Source: Neelides folsomi
Taxonomy: Eukaryota; Arthropoda; Collembola; Neelipleona; Neelidae
DNA: 64,000 nucleotides
NCBI GenBank assembly: GCA_034687125.1
Contig: JAQGBZ010000054.1
Location: 186,001-250,000 of the forward strand
Reading direction: 5' to 3'
Below are positions 38,471 to 52,500 of the stretch, in pieces; positions within the stretch are counted from its first letter, which is position 1, and the number at the start of each line of letters is the position of its first letter. The translations under genes were made by a program, and so were the position numbers. Below the pieces are notes generated by a model. That model made no database searches. It worked only from the letters and a program-made list of their open reading frames with translations, and had not been told where the DNA came from.

Positions 38471-40593
38471 GGAAATGCCCGTCATTGTTGGGTGATCAAT
38501 AGGGGATAAAAACTTTCTTCTGTACTGTGAGTGGGGTTAATTGAACTACGGTAAAGGTGTTGGCTGTGGGTGGGTCCAAATGTCCATTATGTAACTTCCA
38601 ACTTTAGTTATAATAAAAGTCGAGTAGCGAGGGATTCGGCGAGCGTTTGAGGTAGGAATTCTCACATGTGTGTCTTCATCCATTTCTTCCTTCGGGACGG
38701 TGTTGGACAGGACAAGGAAGACAATAATTCTCTGGGTCTAGTTAAAAAGTAAATGAGAGCCAAATTATGATATTCAGATCACTCGGCGAAGCTATGCAAA
38801 TTAAACCATTTTTAACTTCTTCTTGCATAATTTTTCCCTTTTAGATCGGAACGTGTCATATCATTGTTGTGTGAACAAGGGAAGGAGCCGCCAGTGTGGA
38901 TTACCACTATAATAACCATAAGTTTTTTTTGGCCAAAAATTCGCTATTGCTAAACAGTTCAATTACAAAAGTCGACATGCGGAATTCGAGCGTGGAGTTG
39001 GGAATGTTTTAGCTCAAGATCATCGATTCCTCAAGTCATGGGTCGACCCTCTCGCTGTACATTAGCAATTAACACTTTAGAATGTTCGAGTAAAAAGAAA
39101 GCGAAAAGTGCTTTTTTTGCCAAAACGTGTAAAATCCTGTACTCATTCTGATGTTCGAAGCTGTTTGATACAAATTAAATTTTGTAGATTATGTACCATC
39201 TTGGTAGTCTGATAATGTAAGATTAACTAATAAAGTAGGATACTTCTGCATGTACGGATGCATTACAGTTACAGTATACTCTAAGTATACCATATATGGA
39301 CAGTAATTTAGATTCGATTACGCCCATATCAAATAGTGTATTTTTAAAGCAAAGCTGATGTTTAATTACTTGTACAATATGATATAAAACAATAGCACCT
39401 TAGCCTTAGATATGAAACTTGAGTTTTTGGTTCTTAAAAGTTTTGATTTTACGTGTCTAGTTATATACGAGCATGTATTATTTTGTATGAGAAAGCATAT
39501 AGGCAATGTCGAACCACTCACTTCCAAACTGCTGAACCTCGTACTCTACATAGGTAACGTTTAATTCTTATTTAATTTTAAAACTTGATAACTCCCACGT
39601 GAAATAATTACTCCACTCTTTGTTCATTTGAGTTAAGGAATTAAAGTTATTAAAATGTATATATCTTTACCAGAGCTTTTAATCTCCTTCAATTACCTTC
39701 AATTTCTCTTTTTCTTTGTGTGGAATGATGCACTTCCTCCTTTCAGCCGTGCGGATGCCGATTGCTAAAAGCCCATTTGATGACTATTGACGTTGCAGTT
39801 TGGAATTAAAAATGTGGTTTGTTCGTCTGTCAATCTCAAAATACTTAAGACATGAATGCACCTAATATCACTGACCCACATGTGCACAATGATACAGATT
39901 ATATAGTCATCATTGCATTTTTTGTGGTCAAATTAAACTATTAGACATTCGCATATGTAGTAAAGTATTTACATGTTTATTGTGATCTTATACCATATAA
40001 TGCTTTTGTTGTGTTTCTGTTACTCAATATTTTGATGGTAAAATTGAGTTTTTTTAAGAATTTTTGTGTAGATAATATTTTCGGAATAAATCATTAATTT
40101 TTTAAATGTACTAATATGTACTTACATTGGTATTTGAGTATTATACTCAAATACCAATGTATTGTATTATACTTTATGCTACTTTATCATGTAAGATGTG
40201 TGGTACATAAAATTGACAAACAAAAGTGCAAACATAATAATTTTATTAGCAAATTGACATATTTCCATTCTTATTTACCAAAACGTAAAAATATTGTTTT
40301 ATCTTATTTGGTTTATAGCGTCTTGCACAGAATTCCCAAACTTGTAGAGTCACCTCTGTACATTCATTTAATTAAGGTATATTACAATTACTGAAACTTA
40401 ACGAGTTACCCAACGATCATGTTTAAATGATTAGGTGATATATTTTAATTGCAATTTTTACATTTCTCAAAATCTTTTTAATCCCTAAAGTTTTATGCAA
40501 TTATTATAAATGTCCAATCAGACTAAAGAATACATGTTAATTACGTGCTTTGAATCGCAATAGGTTCATACTTTTAAATATACAATGGAAAGG
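38471..40593. other. Intergenic
   Basis: The first few hundred bases are the upstream region of the Gly/His-rich gene. The remainder is AT-rich, with a small palindrome of TTGGTATTTGAGTATTATACTCAAATACCAA type near 40125-40160 (arms given only in part by position). No gene is supported. Confidence 0.4.
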
Positions 40594-40601
40594 GAATCTA
40601 G

Positions 40602-41311
40602 CAGAGCCGTAGCGTGAGATGGTCCGGCCCGGGGTAGGGTGGCCTAGTACGGCCCCTCATTTTAGTAAAAATGTAATAGTTATCGTCCCGATAACTATTA
40701 CAGAATAATTTTCATTCGGGTTGAAATTTTTTGAATTTCAACCCCCAATTTCAAAGGAATTTAGAGGTTCTGAAGTTTTTTAAGATATAAAAGGGTCAAA
40801 TGTTATATGAAATTTTAGGTCTGAAGAATATTTTTGAAATCAGCTATTTGTTTTATGAAATTTTATAAAACGAAATCAGAATTCGGAAATGTATTTTGAA
40901 ATTGGATGTCGGGACCTCCAGGTCCCAATTTTATTTAAAATTCAGCGCAAAATTTTATTTAAGAACCATTAGATAATGCGAAATTTTTTCGATTTTGTTT
41001 CAATTTATATTTAGTCTTAACTTTCAAGCCCCCTTATACACAGGTATTAATATTGGTGCATTTTTAACAGGATCTTAATTTCCGTACAGTTTCATATTTA
41101 TCGGATGTATTAGAACAGCAATTTCAAATATTGAATTTTTACTTAAAGTTAGCATAAAAGAGATATCTGAGACCTATTAAAACTTGATTATTTTTAATTA
41201 AATCGGTCAAAGTCAATTAAATCTAGTGCAAATTGGGTTCGAGGTACGGCCCTCTTGACCGTCCTGCCTGGAGGGCTCGTCTCCTCGGATCTCCCTGGCG
41301 CTACGCTACTG
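40602..41311. mobile_element. hAT-like non-autonomous element (MITE), 710 bp
   Basis: Left end CAGAGCCGTAGCG and right end, read inward on the other strand, CAGTAGCGTAGCG match at 10 of 13 positions. They are flanked by 8-bp direct repeats GAATCTAG (40594-40601) and GAGTCTAG (41312-41319), 7 of 8 identical. CAG-starting ends with GTAGCG and an 8-bp duplication are typical of hAT elements. The ends are GC-rich while the interior is AT-rich and lacks any transposase frame. The one mismatch in the duplication and in the ends suggests an old insertion. Confidence 0.75.
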
Positions 41312-41319
41312 GAGTCTAG

Positions 41320-44300
41320 TAGGTATACAAAAGAAAAGTTCAAATAAAACTCGTAATCATGTTTAAACTGGGATGTGGGTGGGGTACATTTATAAGTCAT
41401 ATGTCGCATTATTAATGTGATTTATCACCTGTATCGATTAATGCAAAACATTTACCCTTTATGAAAATTTATTGGGTTATTGCTCCATAAGAATTAATAT
41501 ATCTGCATGCATTATACTAATATTATATGATATGATATAACGTAATATATTAAAAAGTGCCCAATTTACACTTGATCGATTGACAGGAATTACTCAAGTA
41601 ATCCTATTTTTACATACATAATAAAGTCACTCCTCATTAAAGATGCGTGAACTATGTCAAGTTAAAATAGAAGTCGTTGTACTAAAGCCATTTGTTAGAC
41701 CTTGCTCTTAAAGGATAATAAAAAACGAAATTGTTCTTTGTCTTAACTCATCCATACAAATTGAATCTTATTACGGCTTCTTCTCATAGCGTAAACCAAA
41801 AATTAGATTGGTAAGATTTGCCTTATTAAAGGTAATGTGTGTGTATAATTTTCAGAAAATGGTCATTATGGCGTAAAGAAATAATGGAGTTGATTAGTCA
41901 TACACGTTCTGGTTCTGCGGATAAGCTATTGGCGAAAGAGAATTTGAGAAAAATTGAAAGTTTATATTGAGAATACACACCATCACCTTTTCCCAAACCT
42001 TTAACACCCCTTTTTACTAACATTAAGATCAATAAATCTTTGCGTCTACGGACTTCACACTTTTTATTAGAAAACTTTTTAATTGAATGAATGCCACAAT
42101 AAATACTTTCTTGTTTACAGTAATTTACAACATATTTTATATATAACATTAACTTAAAGGTAAAAATATAATTATTGACATAATAAGGCACAATGAATAA
42201 TGTTTATTTTACATAGAACATACCATGTAAGAATCTGTATATACTTGGTTTGCCTAATAAATTCATGCATTTCTGAATAATGAACTTAAATAATGCTACA
42301 CGATGTTATAATAATTTTATAATAAGTTTTATCTTTAAGACGCATTTAGTTGAGGTCAACCTCAAAAGAAGATGGGAAGAATGCATTCGGCTTAATGGGG
42401 AATATAATAAATAATAAATTACTTTTATAAATTGACTTTATCATAAATGCACGAATTTATTGGGAAAACTGATACTAGCATTATATAAATAAATGGTAAG
42501 TGTAGTTTATTTAATTAATTTAAAATCTCATGAATTTTTGGTAGCTTTATACTAAATTAATTACCTTAAAAAACACAAGATACCACACAATCTACCCAAT
42601 AATCTTTTCATTTATTGGCAAAATCTCTCTGAAGCACTTTTCAGTCACTCAAATTATTCAGACTTCGGATTCTAAAGAATTAGTATGCCCATCTTTTAGA
42701 ATATGTACCTATGTAGGTAATCAATCAACTGGGCTTAAACCTGCAGATTGAATTATCTAAAGATACACATACTATATGGTATATTGATATTGTATTTAAT
42801 ATTTTTATTATTGTATCACGAGAAAATCTTACAAGATCAGTAAGGAAGCATTTAAATGATTAAATTGAATATGAATGTATACGTACTCACCTGAATATAA
42901 GATTTATCTTAAATATCTAACATATAGTATACGATAATAATTCAATTATTATATACCTAAAAAGTAATATAATATCTTTAGTATTTAATATTACATATAA
43001 ATATTAAATACAATATCAAAAAGATTAAGTTATAAAAGGTAAACATAAGTAATTCAAGATCTGTCAGATAGAATAACAAGGGGTTTTCTACCGTTAAATT
43101 GGACACGTACTCACGGCTCAGGAGTTCACTCATAATGTTGCGGATCTTAAATCCGGATGTGCGTATTCTCTTCCTAACATTTTCAACTCATTTTAGATGA
43201 ACAGAAAATGGTAAGTATAATATGAATAGTATATACATTCTTCATGTCTAGAGTGTATATGGTATATGTCTTAATATTTATAAAAGCACATCCAAAGGGA
43301 GATCAAATGAATAATATTTATCGTTCATCCTTCGTATCCACATTAAGGATGTGAGGAGTGAAAAGAAAGGGAGTTAATAAAGTAAGGTTCGCTGAACAAA
43401 TTAGAAAATGGCTTCAATTTTTATTTACCCTTTCCGCATTTCACTCTCACACACACCACAATGTCGGTAGGTAGAGTGAAACGAGAAACAACTACTGGAA
43501 TCCTTATGACTTTTTATATGCTCAATGAAGAGGAAGCAACCGAACCAACCCCAATGTTCCTTACATACAGATGCATGTATATTAATGTAGGTATGTGTGC
43601 ATATAACAGATACATTTTGATTGTGGTCAATGTAGAGATGCAGATTGTCCGTTAACTCAACAACCATTAACCATTGACAATTTATGTACTTTTTGGCTTT
43701 TGGTAAAAGTTTAAACAAACCGACCATTGTTAGACTCATTTGAGGTTATTAAGATAACACGCACAAATTTATTTGATGTATGGAAAAAATATTTATTTAA
43801 AAGAGATTAGTTTTAGCTTGTTTTAGCATAAAAAAGTATTATTTCTATCATTTTCATTTATTTAGAAAACATTAATTTAAAATAGAAACACTACTAAATA
43901 TTTATTATAGTTCATTTTCCATTTTACAAAATTTTTTTCATAGGTATGATTTAACATTTAACCAAAGAAATTTAGGGGCTTTTGGTCTTGTTATGAAACT
44001 TCATATACAATCCTGGTGAATGGCGGTTTAAGATGGTGCATGGTGCAATTTAATAGTTTTATCAGAAATATAGTACTTATATATATTCGATTTCAAAAAA
44101 TGATCTTATACAAGTGAAAATCTTATAAAAATTGAGTGGGCGATAAAGTAGAGTTTTGTTTCGCTGTCTTGGGTCAGAATTTTCCAAAAATGAACCTGTC
44201 ATTCTCCCCATTGAGAAAATATTTCATCGTCGCCTGTCAAGCCCATATGTCAAACACTCAAAAAGAAACCCCTTAACATCATATTTATTAAAGTTTCAAT

Positions 44301-45148
44301 TTCACCTTGCATCACTTGTTATTCATCATATTATGGTTGTGCTACATAAATTGAAATAGTTTGTTAATAAAGTAGGATAATAAGCAAAAGTTCTTTAATT
44401 TAATAAATTAAATTATATATGTAGAAAATTGAGTAATTTGAATAACATATAAAATTGAGGGTTTAATTGGAGAATCCCTCAACCCTTCTTGAGCACACTG
44501 CTGGGCAAAAAAGGAAAAGTTGATCCTTTGAACTTTTCGAGTGAGTTGGTGGCTGTGACGAAGGAGAATTCTTCAGGTCTTGGATATTCCACTCGGGCAT
44601 TTAGGCGACAAGACGGGGGCGCAAGGCAGTTTTATCCCGAATGGATTAAGCTTCGAATAAAAGAACCGTTCCTTTCCTTCGCTTCGCTAGAACGGAATTC
44701 TTGGATGAACGTGTCAACTGTTGAACTAATCAAGACAAAGGAATTTTGAAAACAGCTCTTTAAACTTAATTGACCTTCAATTTTCTCTCATTCTTCTTCG
44801 TCAATTCTCAACAAAATTTTAACGTAAAGGATATAAAATAACAATTACATTTTTCATTAAATATAATTATCATATATTTTCTATCATTCAGAGAAATGTT
44901 CTCAAATACGAGAGAATATTTGTATATAATTTTTATTTCAAACTTATACTACAAAGAAATATTGTATTTTCTATTCAAATTTTATTTAAATTATTTTAAA
45001 ATGACTGGCAATAATATTTATAATATTAATTATTATAATGTTGAATGCCTATATATTTTTTGTAATTCATAAATCTATTGATCTTTTATTATAAAACGAA
45101 AAATTGTGCACACCAATTTGTAACAAAACAAAAATTATTGAACAGGCA
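41320..45148. other. Intergenic, upstream of the AST-CCC gene
   Basis: AT-rich. Positions about 44490-44760 are less AT-rich and could be regulatory or a non-coding 5' exon of the neuropeptide gene; an acceptor (TTGAACAG) ends at 45145, just before its ATG. No other exon could be supported. Confidence 0.4.
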
Positions 45149-48100
45149 ATGATTCGCATGATTTCTGCAATTCTCCTCGCCATCATTTGCTTCAATCTCC
45201 ACGTTTGTGCTGATGGGCTGGCGATTGGCAAAGGCGATATGGTTTCAAATGGGAATATGGCAGACTCGGAGTTTCAGCAACAGCCGGTTCCGATGCAGTA
45301 CCCTGTTTACGTGAGTTCTCAAACGATCATTATATGCTTATATGTCTATCATTAATTTCATTAAGCTATAAAGTAAATGAAGCATAAACTCGCCCCATTC
45401 ACCTTACCATATTAAGCCCCAGGTGATAATCTCCCCTAATTGTTTATTTTAAGTCATAAAGGTTTCGAATGGGACTTAGTTAATCTTATTAATAATTCAC
45501 CGAGCTGCGTCTCATATTAAGAAATGACAAAATAGGTTGGTTGGGTCCATGGTGGAATTTTGGTACTTTTCCCTTGAAGGTCTCAATGGGGAGGTTAAGC
45601 CAGCAAATTAAGTGCCTGGAAAAATTCAAAATTTCACCAGTTGAAGGGTAAAATTTAATTTATCTAGTTGTGAATTCCAAGCTGTAAAATCATAAAATTT
45701 ATTACAACGATTCACCACGAGTCTCGTTAGAGTTAGAGAAGTGAGGGAGTGGGAACGGAAGGCTTTTCACATTTCTCAAAACTCAGTCTCTTCCTATCTT
45801 TTTATCCCTTACTTACTATTTGGAAAAGATATGCGACCCAAGTGGTCATGTTGTAAAAGCACATTATGTATTTTATATTAGCTAATGAATTTAAAGACGA
45901 GACTTTTAGGAAGGTACGCCCGGACATGAAACACACTCACATGAAATAAACATGAAGTACGGAAGCTTCGCAAGTGGTCCTTTTTATGGTCATAAACATT
46001 TTAGCTAATTTTGGGATATGCCATTATGTGAATATTTTATATCGTATGTCAAGATAATAAGTTTACTACTTGAGTATCATTTTTTGTCATAAAATGACAC
46101 AATGCATTATTACTTATTATGCTACATATAAGAAAATCTACAAAGATAATACATTCCACCACAGTCGAAATATCCCCATTCCATTTATGGTATCTTCTTT
46201 TTTTGACCTTTATTTGAAATTATTGACTACATTACCAAAATCCGAATTAATAAAGGAATTCTGTATGCTACATAATATTTTGCATTTTTATACAGATGGC
46301 ATTTGATAAAATAACATTTGAGAGATGAGAGGACGTTAACATCATAAAATTGAAATTAATAAAAATTGAATTTTATTTTTACATATAAAGTACACACCAT
46401 AAATCAATACCTTTGTACGTGTCTTAGTTCAGGATAATAAGATAATAAGTATAGTACGAATCCCTCTTATAAAGTAAAATATAATATTACGTTTGCCTAT
46501 TACTTATTAAAAGTATGTATTGCACGTGTGTAAATACTCTACATTACCAGTAAAAAGAATATTAGCGTCTAGTAGACAATGCGGTAATGCAATTTAGACC
46601 AAATGGAAAGGATGATCACCTCATTTACACAAACTCAAGGGTGTCTCTTATTCAAGTATAATGTTACAACCCAGGAACGATCTATCTTGGACCTCTTGAG
46701 AGTGTAAGAGGCTTTCTCTCCCTGTGATTGCCCAAGTTGGTGAGACAGTGGAGGATATTTTGTTTGCCTAAAAGACGTCTCCTCCAAGGCGAATAAGATT
46801 TTGTCTTTATTAAGTAGATTCCTCTGAAATCCGACCTTCCCGCATCAATTTTCTACATGATAAGCGAAAACTGGTAAAGGGTTAGGAAAATAACGTGAAT
46901 GGATAGAGACACTTTGAAGAGAAAACCAATTTAATTTTCTCTTTATTTACGAGGAAATCCGAGAGGAATCTTCTTGGCTCTTTTTTCCTCTGGATATTGC
47001 CAATTGGTTCAATTCGCATCTCACCACTAATACACATTTCAAGATTATCTTACACTCAGGGTTATCTACGACAATTCTCACATCGTTCACGATCCTTATA
47101 AACACATTCGATTCCTTAAACCTGCATTTGCCCATTATCTCCAATACTTATTTATTAAAGTCCAAATAATTGTAACAAGAACTCTATATAAAAGATCCAA
47201 CAAATACGAGAGCGGAATATGGATCATGTTCTTCAACAAAGACAATTACTTCCACAGGATTCAAATGTTAAATTGAGAAGAACATGGAAGATCGTGTTTT
47301 GTATCTTTTATTTCTTGTATTTATAAGGACGTAGTGTAAGAAGAAGGTTCAAATACTTTAGTTTAAAAAATGTCCACTTGAATAGTGAGATATAAAATTT
47401 AGATTTTGGAGAGAAATTATCCTTGAGGATTGTTTTGAATTTAATATCCTGCGTTAAACGTTTATTTTTAATTAATTCACAAAAAGCCACTGAATAAATA
47501 CCATGATGTAAAGTAATTTTCTCCAAATTACGCAGATAAACAGATTCTGGCGTTTCTTACTTTAGAAATGAGAGTGTGAGAAATCACGCGTTATTATCAT
47601 TGCGATTCATTATCATTTATAATCTATCATTAGTAGAAGGTTATAAAAGTTATAATAAATAAGTACCTAACATTTTAAATAACAAAATTTCGTTACTTAT
47701 TTTTTAAGAGTTTAATGAAATATGGAATGGTCAAATTCAAATGTCACAGTTTAGTGGATTATTTAAGTTAAACTGTATAAAAAGCCTTTTCGATGAAACA
47801 TTTTTTATTGTATTAGTTTATGGCACGCATTCTTTAAGGTTTTATATGCTCACAATATTATGTAAAGTTTATAAGATCCGGATAATGGATTCCGATCGAC
47901 GATTCCTTATACATATACTATTACTCTTATCTCAAGATATATTGAAATAAGCATATCTAATTTGATATTCAACTGAAGAATTCTAAATACGTACAAGTAC
48001 GTCTTGACGTCGTAAAGACAATATGAAATGTATAATAATAAAATGTCAACTCAATTAAAATTTTAATGAAAATGAACACGTAACAATTTTAGAATTTCAG

Positions 48101-49548
48101 GCTTTGAGCGTTGTAAGTAAGATATATGCCTAATAATAATAATCCTTTATGGAAAATTTAACAATGAATTTGGATTTAATTTATTCATTCTCACTTCTCA
48201 CAGCGGAATTTAATCATGATTAGGTAGCATAAGACCAATGCGAAAGCTGAATTTAATACATGTATATTTACAATAATGTATTATACATTAAATTGAAATT
48301 TGCATTAATTGAATGTTGAAAGGTTGAACCATAATACAGTTAAAGTTTGTTACATATTATAGATACATATTATACATACTACATAAACTTCTTTGGGGGA
48401 AAAATAACAATTAATTATTATTATTAATTAATTATTATTTGCCTCATAATAATGTGTCCTAAAAGTTCCTGAATTATGGTTTTAAATAGTAAAGGCCTCA
48501 AGGGTCTAAAAGACTTAATAAGACGAAATGTAATGAGCTTGGCTGGAGAAAGCAAAGAACTTTCGTCTCAAAGAAGCTTAAAGCTTGATTCATATTTGGA
48601 AAATTCAATTAGAAAATTGGGCTATCTTTTATAACATATAACTTATTTCTGCCTACTCTACTGACGTATTTGTCACATAGTCTTTATACGTGTTTAATTG
48701 TAATGATGAATAGTTCTTAATAGTTCTTTGGTTTGTGTATAGCCATTGTGTTATAAATTGCATTGTTTTGGTTGAGGAGTTGAGACTTTATAAATAATAC
48801 TCTGACTTTATAAATATAAGAAAAATATAATAATATACCTATATAATATAATCTTTAAACAACATGGAAGATATAAGTAAAGTTTATATGTATGGTATAT
48901 GAGGACAATATTGTCCTCATTGCGAGAGCTATTTGTATTTATGAGGGATTTATGAATGTTATGATAAATGTGTTTTGGGATCAGGCTGCTCCTGAGGATG
49001 AGAATGGGTCTTCTTTTGAAAACGCTTTTGCCCTTTTCAAGTATCTTTACTTGAACCCAAGGAGAGTTATGGTGTCAAGAGCTCGAGATGAGATGCAAAG
49101 GAAGCGATCCTCCATTTGGAAACAATGCGGTAAGAATCGATTTTTATTTCATTCATTCCCAAATCTTTTTTGTCAGTTCAAATTAATTATCTTTTCAGAC
49201 TACAATATAATATCAGTATTTTGTTCATTCAAATGGAGAAAAGACAGCATTTTATTTATTTATGTATTATGCCTTTTCTTGATATTTTTTAACTTGAGCT
49301 TTCTCCAAGACCCCTTATAATATTAATATAAAAATTGCACACTCAATAATATTTATTAAGTTTCGTATCAACCTATTATAATAGTTTATTAAAGATCATT
49401 TTATTCTAAAGAGATTAAGGGTATAGGTATTCACTGTGTTGATGGCATTTAATATATTTACAAGTATAAAATTAGCATGTATAAGTGTAAATTAAAAATG
49501 TATTGTGTTTCAGCATTCAATGCCGTGTCTTGCTTTGGAAAAAAGTAA
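45149..49548 (+). CDS. AST-CCC: Allatostatin CCC (AST-CCC) neuropeptide precursor
   Basis: Prepropeptide of 113 residues. Exons: 45149-45310, 48985-49129, 49514-49548; phases 0 and 1 agree. Signal peptide: MIRMISAILLAIICFNLHVCA. The mature peptide is at the C-terminus: after QRKR comes SSIWKQCAFNAVSCF, then Gly-Lys-Lys and stop. The Cys-6-residue-Cys ring (C-AFNAVS-C) and final CFG-KK predict a disulfide-bridged, C-terminally amidated peptide, which distinguishes AST-CCC from the non-amidated AST-C. The upstream part holds a propeptide helix (FENAFALFKYLYLNPRRV) of the kind found in AST-C precursors. The last intron splits the codon immediately after the first ring Cys. Intron 1 is 3.7 kb. 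Known peptides of this family act through somatostatin-type GPCRs on nerve, gut and endocrine tissue. A poly(A) signal lies 42 nt after the stop. Confidence 0.93.
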
Positions 49549-49589
49549 AATTCTGAGAACGACGTTCTCCCTCTGGCTCTTCTTCAAAT

Positions 49590-49595
49590 AATAAA
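49590..49595 (+). terminator. Candidate poly(A) signal of the AST-CCC gene
   Basis: AATAAA 42 nt after the stop codon. Confidence 0.5.
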
Positions 49596-52500
49596 ATTGG
49601 GTTTTAAGTGAAAACAATATTTCCTTCGCTTTCATTTCTTTAACTTTCAAATTACGTTTCTTCTCTCCCCCGGCACTGGAAATGACAGAAGGTTAATTAA
49701 ATAAAAGGAAACCAACTCATGCTATTCTCAAATTTAACTCAACATTGTTTACCATATTTTAACGCATTTTCTCATTCAATTTTAAGTCAAAACACACACT
49801 ATTATTTGTAATTTGATTATTTATTAGATTTCACTATTCGAAGGTTGTTCTTTATTGTGAATACTTTAAGCCAATCGTTGAGTCTGGGTAAATATAACAA
49901 TTAATTATGTTTAAAGATGAATAGGTTTTAAATTTTAAATATAACTTAATTGTAATAAATATATTACATATAATGTATGAATAAGGTATGTAAAAAGATT
50001 GTTAAGTGCTTATAAGATAAATACAGTAAATCTTAAGTAAGCATTACCATTTATAAGTAAATGAAGATAATAAGAAAATCGTAATAACTTCTACTATAAT
50101 AAATTAATAGTAAGTAGATAGTAATAGAATTACCTATAATTATTTAAATTTTAGGCAAGAGCATATTTAATATAGGTAATATACTTCTAAGAGAATCAAA
50201 AAATACATAAAAAAGCTAGTGTACCAACGATAAGATGTAAGTATATTATAAAACTATAATAATGAGGGTAAATAGTAAAATAATGTAAAGGCTAAATAAT
50301 TCAGACATCTTATCTTTATTGACAAATTTTAAAAAAATTGGTATTTGTTTTATTATAATATTTTGTCAAATTATAACAATGTTTAGTTTGAAAAAATAAA
50401 AAATTGTTGTATTGTAGTGTTTGAACCCTTTTCTGTGACTATTGAAAAACATCGTTTATTCTAACTAAAAACTATTTACAAACTTTAAAATTAGGTAAAT
50501 ATTATGTATTATTTATATATGATAAGTACATTAGCTGCAATTTCAAGTCCACATGTAGGCAAGTAATCATGTGATAGTTTATGTTTGTAATATAGTACAA
50601 TGCAAATAAAACATGTTGAAGATGATTGTTACGATCTGGAAAATATGTTATTCAAGAGTGTCAACTTCAAGTCAAAGCCAGTCAATTGGGAGGTCAACAT
50701 TGTTTAAAACTTTGTTAATGCATATTTTATGTATTTGTCTTGCTGAAGTGTAATTAGTTAAATGTCAATTGTTTTATATTTAATAGGAAGAATATTATTA
50801 AAAGTATCTGTAAAATATGAGTGATGAACATATAGTAGTTAGTTGTAGTTAGTATAAGGCATTTAGTATACTACTTATGTATTTATTTATTTAGATTACA
50901 TAATGATATACTTATCCGAGTAAAAGTACTTAATGTGTATAGTGTAAACAAGAACAGGAAAAATGTTAAATTGTATTACAGAGATATCAGAGATTGTATT
51001 GTATAGTAATTCTGAAAGCCAAAGCCTGAATAAAGTACTACATTTTATTTTATTCTCAATGCATTCATTGACTTTATAATGGATTTCACTGCAAAAAACT
51101 GACACACTAACTTAATACACTTACGTTAAATGCAAATGTATGAATCAAAAAGAGAGCAAAGAATCAAAATTTAAAATTCGCAACTCGGCATATTCTTGCC
51201 ATTCACATTCATTTGAAAACAATAGAATTACATTTTATATAAAACCTCGTGCATTTGATTACATTTTTGATGGAACAGATTGGGAAGTAAAGATGGAATG
51301 TTGCTGACGCGCATTGACTCCAAGTAAAAACAACAAACTCAAACTTTTGACTTATCGTTTGACATTTAATTCTCAAATCATGTCACATGAAAATGAAGTG
51401 AACTTAAAAGAGCTAATCATTACTTTAGAATCATAAAGCCACAAAATGTCACATAAAGGTGTATGCAAAATACTAGTATTACTGTATGTAGGACATACTC
51501 TAGTTTGTATAATATAATATATAATATAAATGCTCGTATAATGTATATATTATTAGAGTATCTGATCTTACATTATTTTTCATATTTGTTTTACAAACAT
51601 ACAAGTACCTAAACATCATTAATATTTGTTTTTATATTATAAATACAGGGTGCGTCAAAAGTTGCTTTCTTTATTAAGTGATTGTTGATTTATAGCCTTA
51701 TTCATTTCATAATTCAATTTCAACTTGTTGTTGTTCACTTTGCACATATTGAGATTGACAAGACAGAAGAATTCGCCACAGGGAATTATTAATAAATGCT
51801 TTATGGAACGGGTTTGAAAAACGAAGCGGATGCGGATTGGACCAGAATCGGATTGTGCGGTTTAAGAACATATTATATTCTTGAACAACCTCAACCACCC
51901 ACTCAATTCACTCAACAGCAAAAGGTTCGGAGCAAAAGATGAAAGGGGAAAGCAATAGCATTTACGTTCTCCTGATCCGCCCTCAATTTCTTTTCCTTCA
52001 GAAGGATTTATGGAAAGAGTTTAGGGATAAAATTGTCATCTTGATAACAAAAAAACTTCGGACTTAAACGATTTCAAATGAATGTTATTTCCTAAATTGA
52101 GGGGTTTACAAAATTAGAAGGAAACGGCTTTCATTCAACCAGTTCCAATTTGTCCTCTTTATTCCATTACAACTTTTTATTACTCGATAAAATGAGGATA
52201 TGAGTAGGAATGGAGTAATTTGATGGAAAAAATTACTTAATTTACTACCTTTGCTCCTAATAAGGATTTATGAACGTATACAATATTATGTGTGCATATT
52301 TATACCTACTATATTTTTTGTATACTGATTGTGATTATGTATGTATTTATTTTAATGCTTAATTTTCAATATTATTCACAAATATCGGTTTATGGAACGA
52401 ATGTAAAAAATATTTAGTTGTTTTTTCATAAAATGGTCAATTTCATTTATTTGTCAAATTGTCACCGACTGTGAGTTGAAGCGTGGTTCAACAAATACAA

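Noticed and set aside
44489-44749. 86-codon open frame upstream of the AST-CCC gene
   Set aside because: It starts from TTG and shows no domain; kept only as a less AT-rich region.
48892-48984. In-frame upstream extension of AST-CCC exon 2
   Set aside because: The CAG acceptor at 48982-48984 joins in phase to the signal-peptide exon at 45149-45310; the extension encodes unrelated sequence.
51648-51665. ACAGGGTGCGTCAAAAGT as a mariner-type transposon end
   Set aside because: No matching inverted end or TA duplication could be found nearby, so no element is called.
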